Assembly (NCBI GenBank): GCA_018667995.1
Contig: JABIQT010000009.1
Span: forward strand, 1-5,620
Origin: Candidatus Latescibacterota bacterium
GTDB lineage: Bacteria > JAAXHH01 > JABIQT01
Reading direction: 5' to 3'
DNA length: 5,620 bases
Part shown: positions 1-5,245 of the stretch, in pieces
Layout of the letters: each line of letters begins with the position of its first letter
How positions within the stretch are numbered: position 1 is the stretch's first letter
The notes under the pieces: generated by a model
The model's input: the letters and a program-made list of their open reading frames with translations, nothing else
Databases searched by the model: none
What the model was told of the DNA's origin: nothing
Position numbers and translations under genes: made by a program

Positions 1-25
1 CATCCATTTGAGTGTATGCCGCTGA

Positions 26-1519
26 TCAGTTCTGCTTCGCACCCGCCATTACAGCTTTTGCAGCCTGCATCCCGGAGATGATCACTGGTGTAACGCCGCC
101 ACCGGGTTGCACCCAGTGACCTGTGAAGTATAGGCCCGGAATCGGACCGACGACCCCGATCCGATTCTCTCCCAGCTGTTCGGGTGACATCTCCCAGCCG
201 AGCATGGCCCCCTGGGTGTTGAGTGTGTATCGGTGGGAAGTAAACGCAGAAGCGCCCTCCTTGATAACGATCTTCTCCGACACCTCCGGAATCGTCATCT
301 TGAGGTGGTCCATTATATACTGCTCGATTATAGCCTTGTGTGAAGCCCAGTTCTTTGCCGTATAGTAGCTCGGATCGATGACCTTCTGGACGATCATAAC
401 GTGGCCGCCGGGGGGCGCCAACTCAGGATCGTATAGGGTTGGTACAAAAATGTTGAACCGGAGCCCGTTCCGGCCCAACTGGTCCGGGTCCAATGCGTTC
501 CAGTGATATCCCTGGGACTCGGCCAACACCTCGTTGCACATACCCTTGAGCCCAATATATACCAGGAAACACGGGAAAGTGGGACGCAGGCTCTGGACGT
601 GTTTCATATAGGTCGGATCCAGGTGATTGACCCCCACCATCTTCTCCAGAGTTTGCCGCAGATCCCCATTCGAAATCACCACTTCGGACCGGACCCGTTT
701 CAAACTACGGTTGCGCACCGATCCGGTTTCTATCTCCACGCCGCATACCCTCCCGTCTTTTACCTGTATCCGCCGGACCAAAGAATTCAGCAGGATGTGT
801 CCGCCGCTTTCCTCAAATCGCTGCGCAATTTCGTCGGAAAACACCTGGGACCCACCACGGGGATAATAAGTACCGAGGAAATAAGAGAGCTTGAGCATAG
901 AATCGAACACAAAAGAGGTCCGGCACGGCGGACAACCCCAGTGGGGGCTGTCCGCCGTGAGTAACAGTTTGAGTTTGGGATTTCGAAAATACCTATCGAG
1001 CATCTGCCGCACCGTCAGGTCCCGGTATGGATCGAGTTGCGGGGTATCACGCCCACGGAAGTAATAGAGCAGACCGTATCGATGGGCCCTGCGCACCACG
1101 GCGAAGAAACTATCCAGCGTCTCGGATTCTTCGGGAAATTCTGCCTTCATCCGTGCGAGATATGCCTCGAAATCGTGCGGAACCGAAAACCGGGATCCAT
1201 CAGGGAAATGAACAGGGTCGATCGGATCAATTTCGATCCATTCAGTAGTGATGTTCAGGTCCCGAAGCAATCTGCCGGTGATTGTACCGGGGTTTCCGAG
1301 CAACGGGTAGGAGTGCGTGGCGGCATCGAAGGTGTAGCCTTTGCGTCGAAAGGCACTGCAGTAACCGCCGACCATGAAATGCTGCTCGACAAGCAGGACA
1401 CGCTGCCCCTCGCGAGCCAGCAAGTTGGCGCAAATCAACCCACCGATTCCGGCGCCGATAATAACCGCATCATAGGAATCCTGTGGCCCGTCTCTCAACG
1501 CTTTGAAGGGTCTTCGCAT
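26..1519 (-). CDS. Phytoene desaturase / carotene isomerase-like FAD-dependent oxidoreductase
   Basis: This is a 497-residue FAD oxidoreductase of the CrtI/CrtISO/retinol-saturase superfamily, members of which desaturate, saturate or isomerise conjugated polyenes such as carotenoids, usually at the membrane. The N-terminal Rossmann motif GAGIGG is at residues 22-27, an acidic residue that would bind the FAD ribose is Glu45 (LLVEQ), and the family's following GG is at 51-52 (MVGGYCSAFRRKGY). The C-terminal FAD-closing motif, GLYFTGHWVQPGGGVTPVI, starts near residue 462. Length is normal for the family (about 490-510). I chose ATG at 1519, preceded by a weak GAAAGA. Two GTG codons at 1543 and 1540 could extend it by eight residues but have no visible ribosome site, and an in-frame TGA lies just upstream of them. 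It is the last complete gene of the run, after HMG-CoA reductase, which fits an isoprenoid or polyene role. Substrate and reaction direction cannot be read from the sequence. Family call is firm; the carotenoid role is inferred. Confidence 0.88.
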   Translation of the reverse strand: MRRPFKALRDGPQDSYDAVIIGAGIGGLICANLLAREGQRVLLVEQHFMVGGYCSAFRRKGYTFDAATHSYPLLGNPGTITGRLLRDLNITTEWIEIDPIDPVHFPDGSRFSVPHDFEAYLARMKAEFPEESETLDSFFAVVRRAHRYGLLYYFRGRDTPQLDPYRDLTVRQMLDRYFRNPKLKLLLTADSPHWGCPPCRTSFVFDSMLKLSYFLGTYYPRGGSQVFSDEIAQRFEESGGHILLNSLVRRIQVKDGRVCGVEIETGSVRNRSLKRVRSEVVISNGDLRQTLEKMVGVNHLDPTYMKHVQSLRPTFPCFLVYIGLKGMCNEVLAESQGYHWNALDPDQLGRNGLRFNIFVPTLYDPELAPPGGHVMIVQKVIDPSYYTAKNWASHKAIIEQYIMDHLKMTIPEVSEKIVIKEGASAFTSHRYTLNTQGAMLGWEMSPEQLGENRIGVVGPIPGLYFTGHWVQPGGGVTPVIISGMQAAKAVMAGAKQN

Positions 1520-1545
1520 AAATTCGGATCTTTCTTTCACCACGT

Positions 1546-1555
1546 CCGGCGCCGG
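1546..1555. repeat. 10-bp perfect palindrome upstream of the Crt-like gene
   Basis: CCGGCGCCGG is a perfect palindrome just upstream of the possible GTG starts of the Crt-like gene. It has no loop or T-tract, so it is not a terminator. It could be a protein site or simply GC-rich sequence. Confidence 0.3.
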
Positions 1556-1556
1556 T

Positions 1557-1582
1557 CCAGGTCACTGCCGCGGCTCACCTGG
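1557..1582. repeat. Inverted repeat CCAGGT/ACCTGG in the HMGR-Crt spacer
   Basis: Six-base arms at 1557-1562 and 1577-1582 flank a 14-base spacer that contains the palindrome CCGCGG. No T-run follows on either strand. It may form an RNA hairpin between the two genes. Its function is unknown. Confidence 0.35.
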
Positions 1583-1587
1583 TTTCC

Positions 1588-1629
1588 ATACGGCTTTCTC
1601 TGCCCGACATTGGGACGCCCTCGCCGTAT
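1588..1629. repeat. Inverted repeat ATACGGC/GCCGTAT downstream of HMGR
   Basis: Perfect seven-base arms at 1588-1594 and 1623-1629 enclose 28 bases. With the neighbouring CCAGGT/ACCTGG pair it makes the 102-base spacer between HMGR and the Crt-like gene unusually rich in potential stems. There is no U-tract, so an intrinsic terminator is not supported. An mRNA processing or stability element is possible. Confidence 0.4.
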
Positions 1630-1645
1630 AGCGTCGATCAGGTTG

Positions 1646-2854
1646 TCACGTATTCTTGCCGGGACGATTTCTCCCGTATCTCTCATGTGCAGCCACGAAC
1701 TCTCCCGTCGCGACCGCAGCCGCAAAGGAGATTTCGCCCGCAAGAAGGGTCGCCGCAATGATCTCAGCAAACTTGCGGGCCTTTCCGGTGCCCTCGCATC
1801 CAAGCAGCCCCAGACACTCCCGACCAGTGCCGACTGCAGTCCCTCCACCTACCGTAGCCACCGTGAGGGAAGCCATCGTGACGCTCACATGGAGGTCCCC
1901 CTGGTCCGTGATCTCGAAGTCGGTAATTCCGACCGCCGAGTTGGCGACATTGGCGACATCCTGGCCGCAAGCGATGAAGATCGCTGTGACGCCGTTTGCA
2001 AGCTGGCCTCCGTGTCCGATCGAGCCAGCCTGAATGTTGCCGAGAACGCCATGATGCCAGAGCTCGGTAAGCTCTGTCGGTGAGACATGGAGATAAGTCC
2101 TGAGAAGGCTTCTGGAAATCGTGGCACCGGCTGTAACCTTCTTTCCCTTGCCTCCGGGAAGCAGCAGCGCGGTAGGCCGTTTCTCGGACTCGAGACCACC
2201 GAAGAGCTGGTAGTGGCGCGCTTCGGTGTTCGCCACGATCCAGCCGCAGGCCCTGTCAGTCGCCTGGGCGATCATGTTCATGCCGTGGGCATCGCCGGTA
2301 AAGAAGCAGAAGCTTACCACGACTTGACGCCCGATCGGATGACACTCAAGACGGAGGAGCTTCCCATAGCGAGTTGAAGACTCAGCCTCGGCCCGAATTG
2401 GTTCGAGCTTTTCGTCCAGGTTGGCAGCGAAGTCGGCGGCCGCGGCAATATCATCGAACAGGAATACAGGGGAGACCCTATTCTCGTCGGTGTGGATCCG
2501 GGTCTTCACTCCCCCCGACCGTGTAAGCGTGACCATCCCTCGTTCGTGGGACCGGACAAGAGCTCCCTCGGTCGTGGCCATGGGAACGTAGAAGGTACCA
2601 CGGGCGTCGGTCCCATCGATGAGCAGAGGTCCCGCGATGCCCAGAGGGGTCTGCGCTGCACCGATCAGGTTCTCGACATTACCCCGAATCGAGTGGCCCT
2701 CAAGAGCATGCGCACCAATCAAGGGTGCCTCGAATTCGGCTCGCCCCTCGACCCACGTCCGCCGCCTGTCAACCGACTCAGCGTCGTAGCCACCGCGCAA
2801 GTAGCGCGGCACCAGCTCCAGAGAAGGTCTTGGTTTCGGTTTCTTCTGGCTCAA
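1646..2854 (-). CDS. Hydroxymethylglutaryl-CoA reductase (class I-like)
   Basis: A 402-residue soluble HMG-CoA reductase, which reduces HMG-CoA to mevalonate using NAD(P)H, the committed step of the mevalonate isoprenoid pathway. Visible motifs are ENLIG (61-65), PLGIAGPL (70-77), PMATTEGALV with catalytic Glu96 (91-100), a basic Arg126, the cofactor motif FTGDAHGMNM (185-194), SEKRP with catalytic Lys225, ACGQD with Asp299, TVGGGT (334-339), the GKARKFAEI block (357-365) and the C-terminal AHER with His390. There is no membrane domain, as usual for prokaryotic forms. By eye against the human enzyme, Asp690 is Glu here, Ser684 is Phe, and the NAHAAN loop reads GGQLAN and is one residue shorter, so this is a divergent member. 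The start is TTG, 11 nt after GGGGGGGAGG; no ATG is available in frame nearby, and a GTG at codon 15 is a weaker alternative. It follows the halogenase-family gene by 46 nt and is probably cotranscribed with it. Confidence 0.93.
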   Translation of the reverse strand: MSQKKPKPRPSLELVPRYLRGGYDAESVDRRRTWVEGRAEFEAPLIGAHALEGHSIRGNVENLIGAAQTPLGIAGPLLIDGTDARGTFYVPMATTEGALVRSHERGMVTLTRSGGVKTRIHTDENRVSPVFLFDDIAAAADFAANLDEKLEPIRAEAESSTRYGKLLRLECHPIGRQVVVSFCFFTGDAHGMNMIAQATDRACGWIVANTEARHYQLFGGLESEKRPTALLLPGGKGKKVTAGATISRSLLRTYLHVSPTELTELWHHGVLGNIQAGSIGHGGQLANGVTAIFIACGQDVANVANSAVGITDFEITDQGDLHVSVTMASLTVATVGGGTAVGTGRECLGLLGCEGTGKARKFAEIIAATLLAGEISFAAAVATGEFVAAHERYGRNRPGKNT

Positions 2855-2877
2855 GTTCTCGGTATCCTCCCCCCCAT
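2851..2877 (-). other. Eight-codon minicistron overlapping the HMGR start
   Basis: An ATG at 2877 opens an 8-residue reading frame (MGGRIPRT) whose TGA overlaps the HMGR start codon as TTGA. It contains the HMGR Shine-Dalgarno sequence inside its own codons. It has no clear ribosome site of its own. It could couple translation of HMGR to the upstream message, or be chance. Confidence 0.2.
2865..2875 (-). promoter_or_regulatory. Ribosome binding site of HMGR
   Basis: GGGGGGGAGGA lies upstream of the TTG at 2854, with 11 nt between the end of GGAGG and the start codon. This long purine run is the main support for a TTG start in a gene that has no nearby in-frame ATG. Confidence 0.6.
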
Positions 2878-2900
2878 CGCATCCGGGGAAATCTCGGAAT

Positions 2901-4730
2901 TCAGCCGGATTTCGGGCCGGTGATCAACGAGTCAGCCACCGTGTTGACGGCTTTCTCCTGCCACAAGTTGGTCGCATAGCTCTTAACATCCTCCGGCAAG
3001 TCGTCCAACCCCTTCGGGATCGGCTGCGAGAAGCTCTCCCCGTCCACCGTCACATGATACCCGTTGTTGCCAAACTTGTCCTGGAGCTGACTCTCGAGGT
3101 CCCGCGCAACTTTTCCACAGAATGACTCAAGCCATTCTTCATTCAGCTTGAATCCGGACAATTCAGCCACCGAGAGAGCGTGCTGCGCCATCCGGTTTGT
3201 CAAGAGGCCTTTAAGTCCAAAACGACTTTCTATGAGTTCGCTGACCGTGAACTTGCAGATCTGGAAATGGTTATTGACGGAGATGGCGTCGTCATACCCC
3301 GTGAGCATTTCTTCTTCTATCCGGAATCGGTTCTGGCGCAGCGAGTATTCACCGAGGTTCTGACGCTCATACTGCCCGGTTTCAGTCAGATACAGCGCGA
3401 GATCACGGAAACCATCCTGGATAGCCGCCGTGAGTTCCATCGTCTTGTCTTTGGTCTTCAGAGCAGCCTTGACGAAGTCCCCGTCCCTGTACTTGCGGTC
3501 GTAGAAGTACCAGAGCAGTCGGTTCGTGTAGCTATGAAAATCCCACAGGGATTTGATGTTGAAGATCTCGAAGCTGCCAAAGCCGTTGTACTGATCCTTG
3601 TACAGAAGCTTCACCAGGTCATACTCGTGCCAGGTATACTCGTTGACGAGATCGACTTTTTCCTTCAACTGCGCGGGTTCCTGCTCCGGGATGAGGTGCT
3701 CAAGCAGATAGGCCTGGCGTGAAAGCACATCGCACCCTGGAGAGTAGAAGGGATCCAGGAACCCATGAGCGTCTCCGACGCAGGCCCAGCGATCGGTCGA
3801 GCAGAAGCTCTCCCTCTTCCAGGTAAGGTGGGGATGGGACTGGAAATCGACAATCTCCGCGTCCTCGAGTAGCTTCGCGACGAGAGGCTGCTCTTTCAGG
3901 AACTCGACAAATGCATCCTGCTGGGTGAGATCCCGGATGATATTCTTGTCGTAGACAATACCCCAGCTGACGACACCGTCGCCGATGGGGATCGCCCAGA
4001 TCCAGAATCCACGTCCCATGAAGTGGTTAGTGGAGAGGTACCGTGCGGTGTAGCCGACTTTCTTGCGCCACGCGTCATCGCCGAGAAGATCAATATCCCC
4101 AGTGTTGGTGAAGCGGCCCCAGGCCCCCGCTGCCAGATGCTCATCATCGATGGTGATCGGCGAAAGACGATCAAAGATATCGTTCGTCTTCGAGCCCCGT
4201 CCAAGGGAGTTGACAACCCAGCGGGTCTCCACCGTACGGCTCTTACCGTTGGAGCTGACCTGCACCTTGTGGAGCGCATCTCCCTCGCCGAACTCGACGT
4301 CCGTGACCAGATTTCCGGTTTCCACCTCTATGCCGATCTCTCTGTTGAGCCGCCAGAGGTCTGCATCGAGCCGCTTCCGGTCGACCTGGAAGGTGGGAAA
4401 TATCGGTAAGATATTCGGACCTATCTCAGAACAGTTCGTCACATCGAATGGCTTCCCGTTGTGAGTCTCGCGATCATGGAATAAGTAACGCAATCCACAC
4501 TTCGGCAGGTGGTTCAGGTAGAGGTAGGTCGACAGACCCAGGTCGCGAATGAAGAAGAGACCTGCCACGCCGACCGTCGATTCGCCTGGGTTGTAGTGGG
4601 TCGTCGTGTTCTTCTCAATGACCAGAATATTGAGATCCGGATGCTCTCGCTTGAGGTACCTTGCCATCATTCCCGATGCCAGACCACCACCGAGGAAGAC
4701 TGCGTCATAATGGTCAGTTTTCATGCTCAT
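2901..4730 (-). CDS. Flavin-dependent halogenase-family protein (tryptophan-halogenase fold)
   Basis: A 609-residue FAD protein of the PF04820-type halogenase family. These enzymes use FADH2 from a separate reductase, O2 and halide to make HOCl or HOBr, which is passed to a lysine near the substrate. Motifs: dinucleotide fold GGGLASG (14-20; the last Gly of GxGxxG is Ser), ribose-binding Glu39, GEST (49-52), LPKCGLRY with Lys77 as candidate catalytic lysine, halogenase signature WIWAIP (243-248) and GDAHGFLDPFYSPG (319-332). In that last block tryptophan halogenases such as PrnA have FLEPLESTG with a catalytic Glu; here the position is Tyr329, so free tryptophan is an unlikely substrate. It is longer than PrnA/RebH (about 530), with an aromatic-rich C-terminal part. 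ATG at 4730 is preceded by GGAGAAGGGA and overlaps the stop of a 30-codon ORF (ATGA). A TTG at 4748 is less likely. No flavin reductase is in view. Halogenation is inferred; another FAD-dependent oxidation remains possible. Confidence 0.85.
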   Translation of the reverse strand: MSMKTDHYDAVFLGGGLASGMMARYLKREHPDLNILVIEKNTTTHYNPGESTVGVAGLFFIRDLGLSTYLYLNHLPKCGLRYLFHDRETHNGKPFDVTNCSEIGPNILPIFPTFQVDRKRLDADLWRLNREIGIEVETGNLVTDVEFGEGDALHKVQVSSNGKSRTVETRWVVNSLGRGSKTNDIFDRLSPITIDDEHLAAGAWGRFTNTGDIDLLGDDAWRKKVGYTARYLSTNHFMGRGFWIWAIPIGDGVVSWGIVYDKNIIRDLTQQDAFVEFLKEQPLVAKLLEDAEIVDFQSHPHLTWKRESFCSTDRWACVGDAHGFLDPFYSPGCDVLSRQAYLLEHLIPEQEPAQLKEKVDLVNEYTWHEYDLVKLLYKDQYNGFGSFEIFNIKSLWDFHSYTNRLLWYFYDRKYRDGDFVKAALKTKDKTMELTAAIQDGFRDLALYLTETGQYERQNLGEYSLRQNRFRIEEEMLTGYDDAISVNNHFQICKFTVSELIESRFGLKGLLTNRMAQHALSVAELSGFKLNEEWLESFCGKVARDLESQLQDKFGNNGYHVTVDGESFSQPIPKGLDDLPEDVKSYATNLWQEKAVNTVADSLITGPKSG

Positions 4731-4819
4731 TTTAGTTCCCTTCTCCAAAGAGTTTGAGGAGACTGCGTTGCGGTGATAAATTCTAATATCTGCGAACGAT
4801 TCAATGATTTACTCACCAT
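4727..4819 (-). CDS. Small ORF (30 residues), translationally coupled to the halogenase-family gene
   Basis: A 30-codon ORF that I do not recognise. Evidence for translation is its ATG at 4819, placed four bases after a strong purine-rich ribosome site (GGGGGAGGG), and its TGA, which overlaps the halogenase-family ATG in an ATGA, the classic arrangement for coupled genes. An in-frame TAG lies upstream, so it is not the tail of a longer gene. The peptide begins MVSKSLNRSQ and ends TLWRRELK. It is basic, has one Trp (residue 25) and no Cys, signal peptide or membrane segment. Three readings are possible: a leader peptide that loads ribosomes onto the halogenase message, a short protein or substrate peptide for the enzyme, or a chance frame with a good ribosome site. 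No homology claim is made. Real translation is moderately supported; function is unknown. Confidence 0.45.
   Translation of the reverse strand: MVSKSLNRSQILEFITATQSPQTLWRRELK
4737..4746 (-). promoter_or_regulatory. Ribosome binding site of the halogenase-family gene
   Basis: GGAGAAGGGA ends six bases before the ATG at 4730. It decides that start over the TTG at 4748, which overlaps this motif and has no good ribosome site of its own. It lies inside the 30-codon ORF, as expected for translational coupling. Confidence 0.65.
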
Positions 4820-4823
4820 AGGG

Positions 4824-4832
4824 CCCTCCCCC
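4824..4832 (-). promoter_or_regulatory. Ribosome binding site of the small ORF
   Basis: GGGGGAGGG stands four bases before the ATG at 4819. It is one of the strongest Shine-Dalgarno sequences in the window and the main reason for treating the 30-codon frame as possibly real. The following GGGCCC could form a small stem over it. Confidence 0.5.
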
Positions 4833-4934
4833 AACTAATGAACGTGTCCTTATTAAGAGATAAAAAAACTCGTGAGAGTGTCGTGGACAGCCGTGAACCG
4901 ATTGCAGTGATAGCAGAAAGCTGGAAGAAACAGG

Positions 4935-4965
4935 GGAGGGATTTTGGAGAGGCACGAAATCCTCC
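4935..4965. repeat. Inverted repeat in the intergenic region
   Basis: On the plus strand GGAGGGATTT (4935-4944) can pair with AAATCCTCC (4957-4965), with one bulged G and a 12-base loop. It lies at the end of the degraded lyase fragment. No T-tract follows directly on either strand, so it is recorded only as a possible stem. Confidence 0.35.
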
Positions 4966-4990
4966 ACACCATCTCGGCTCTCGTCCCTCG

Positions 4991-5006
4991 TGTGCATTAT
5001 TGCACA
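4991..5006. repeat. Palindrome TGTGCA-N4-TGCACA (CRP/FNR-like geometry)
   Basis: The perfect palindrome TGTGCATTATTGCACA lies within the degraded lyase fragment, about 170 bases upstream of the small ORF. Read as TGTGC-N6-GCACA it has the same half-site spacing as CRP-family operators (TGTGA-N6-TCACA), with the inner base changed. It could be an operator, a hairpin, or coincidence. Confidence 0.3.
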
Positions 5007-5056
5007 GCCTTGAGACGCTTTCGGGTGAAGCTGAAACTGGTTGTAACCTGCTACCT

Positions 5057-5076
5057 CGAGCGTCTGTTCACGCTCG
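5057..5076. repeat. Seven-base-stem hairpin inside the lyase fragment
   Basis: CGAGCGT (5057-5063) and ACGCTCG (5070-5076) are perfect complements around a six-base loop. There is no T-tract on either side. It falls in the still-recognisable lyase coding stretch (GEREQTLE), so it may be incidental to codon choice. Confidence 0.35.
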
Positions 5077-5176
5077 CCCGTGGTCGTGAAGCCATTGGGC
5101 CCAACCGAGCGGACCCGAAACGGTTCTATGATGGCTTCGGGAGGAATTCCCTCATCGGCATATTGATGACGTCCAG

Positions 5177-5210
5177 ACAAAAGACATAAAAGATGATTTT
5201 TGTCTTTTGT
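5177..5210. repeat. Strong AT-rich inverted repeat downstream of the Rrf2 gene
   Basis: Perfect ten-base arms ACAAAAGACA (5177-5186) and TGTCTTTTGT (5201-5210) surround 14 bases. Pairing can continue inward through AAAA/TTTT with one bulged base, giving about 14 pairs and a five-base loop. It begins 36 bases after the Rrf2 stop codon and immediately precedes the degraded lyase fragment. It could be a weak intrinsic terminator of the Rrf2 gene, but the arm is AT-rich and is followed by CTGGAC rather than a U-run. An operator in the old lyase promoter region is equally plausible. Confidence 0.55.
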
Positions 5211-5245
5211 TAAATCAGAAAAAACCACGCAGTGAAAATATCATT

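Larger units (their letters stand above)
4953..5161 (-). pseudogene. Decayed N-terminal fragment of a tryptophanase / tyrosine phenol-lyase
   Basis: The minus-strand frame from 5126 to 5013 reads EPFRVRSVGP...FTTTGEREQ...EVAGYNQFQL. It aligns without gaps to the N-terminus of PLP-dependent beta-eliminating lyases. From memory, C. freundii tyrosine phenol-lyase has EPFRIKSV...DERL...EAGYNTFLL (about 15 of 38 identical) and E. coli tryptophanase EPFRIRVIEP...SGMNPFLL. Such enzymes split Trp or Tyr into indole or phenol, pyruvate and ammonia. The fragment then loses the expected IDLLTDSGTG segment, though a weak echo of the later GDEAYxGS region (RDESRDG) remains near 4970. ATGs at 5161 and 5155 begin MPMREFLP in another frame. 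Removing 11 bases (5137-5127) would join this to give MREFLPEPFR, like the E. coli start. With about 60 of some 460 residues left and no PLP-lysine region, it cannot be functional. Alternatively, the open frame 5228-4809 is a chance or unknown gene. Confidence 0.55.

Noticed and set aside
1037-2083. A 348-codon open frame on the plus strand
   Set aside because: It lies antisense across the Crt-like N-terminus, the spacer and half of HMGR. Its translation has no recognisable motifs, while the minus-strand genes are unmistakable. It is a codon-bias shadow.
3180-3722. A 180-codon plus-strand frame opposite the halogenase-family gene
   Set aside because: It is fully antisense within a well-supported gene and shows no domain features. 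The leucine/valine-rich sequence is what the opposite strand of that gene would give.
4775-4803. TTGAAT-N17-ATTTAT as a promoter just before the halogenase-family gene
   Set aside because: The -10 element matches poorly, the sequence is inside the small ORF, and AT-rich sequence makes such matches common.
4846-4880. T-rich tract (seven Ts after ACTC-TCAC-GAGT) as an intrinsic terminator on the minus strand
   Set aside because: The stem is only four base pairs and it would end transcription just before the small ORF. Too weak to call.
4953-5161. A riboswitch or structured RNA upstream of the operon
   Set aside because: Several short stems are present, but no recognisable riboswitch core was found, and the sequence is better explained as degraded lyase coding DNA.
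4838-5189. Two overlapping plus-strand frames of about 80 codons
   Set aside because: They are antisense to the lyase fragment, have no ribosome site and no recognisable composition.
4809-5228. A 139-codon minus-strand frame (GTG start) as an intact gene
   Set aside because: Only its middle resembles a known protein (lyase N-terminus). The start region lies over the inverted repeat, no ribosome site fits the GTG, and the C-terminal third looks random. I treat it as a pseudogene fragment.
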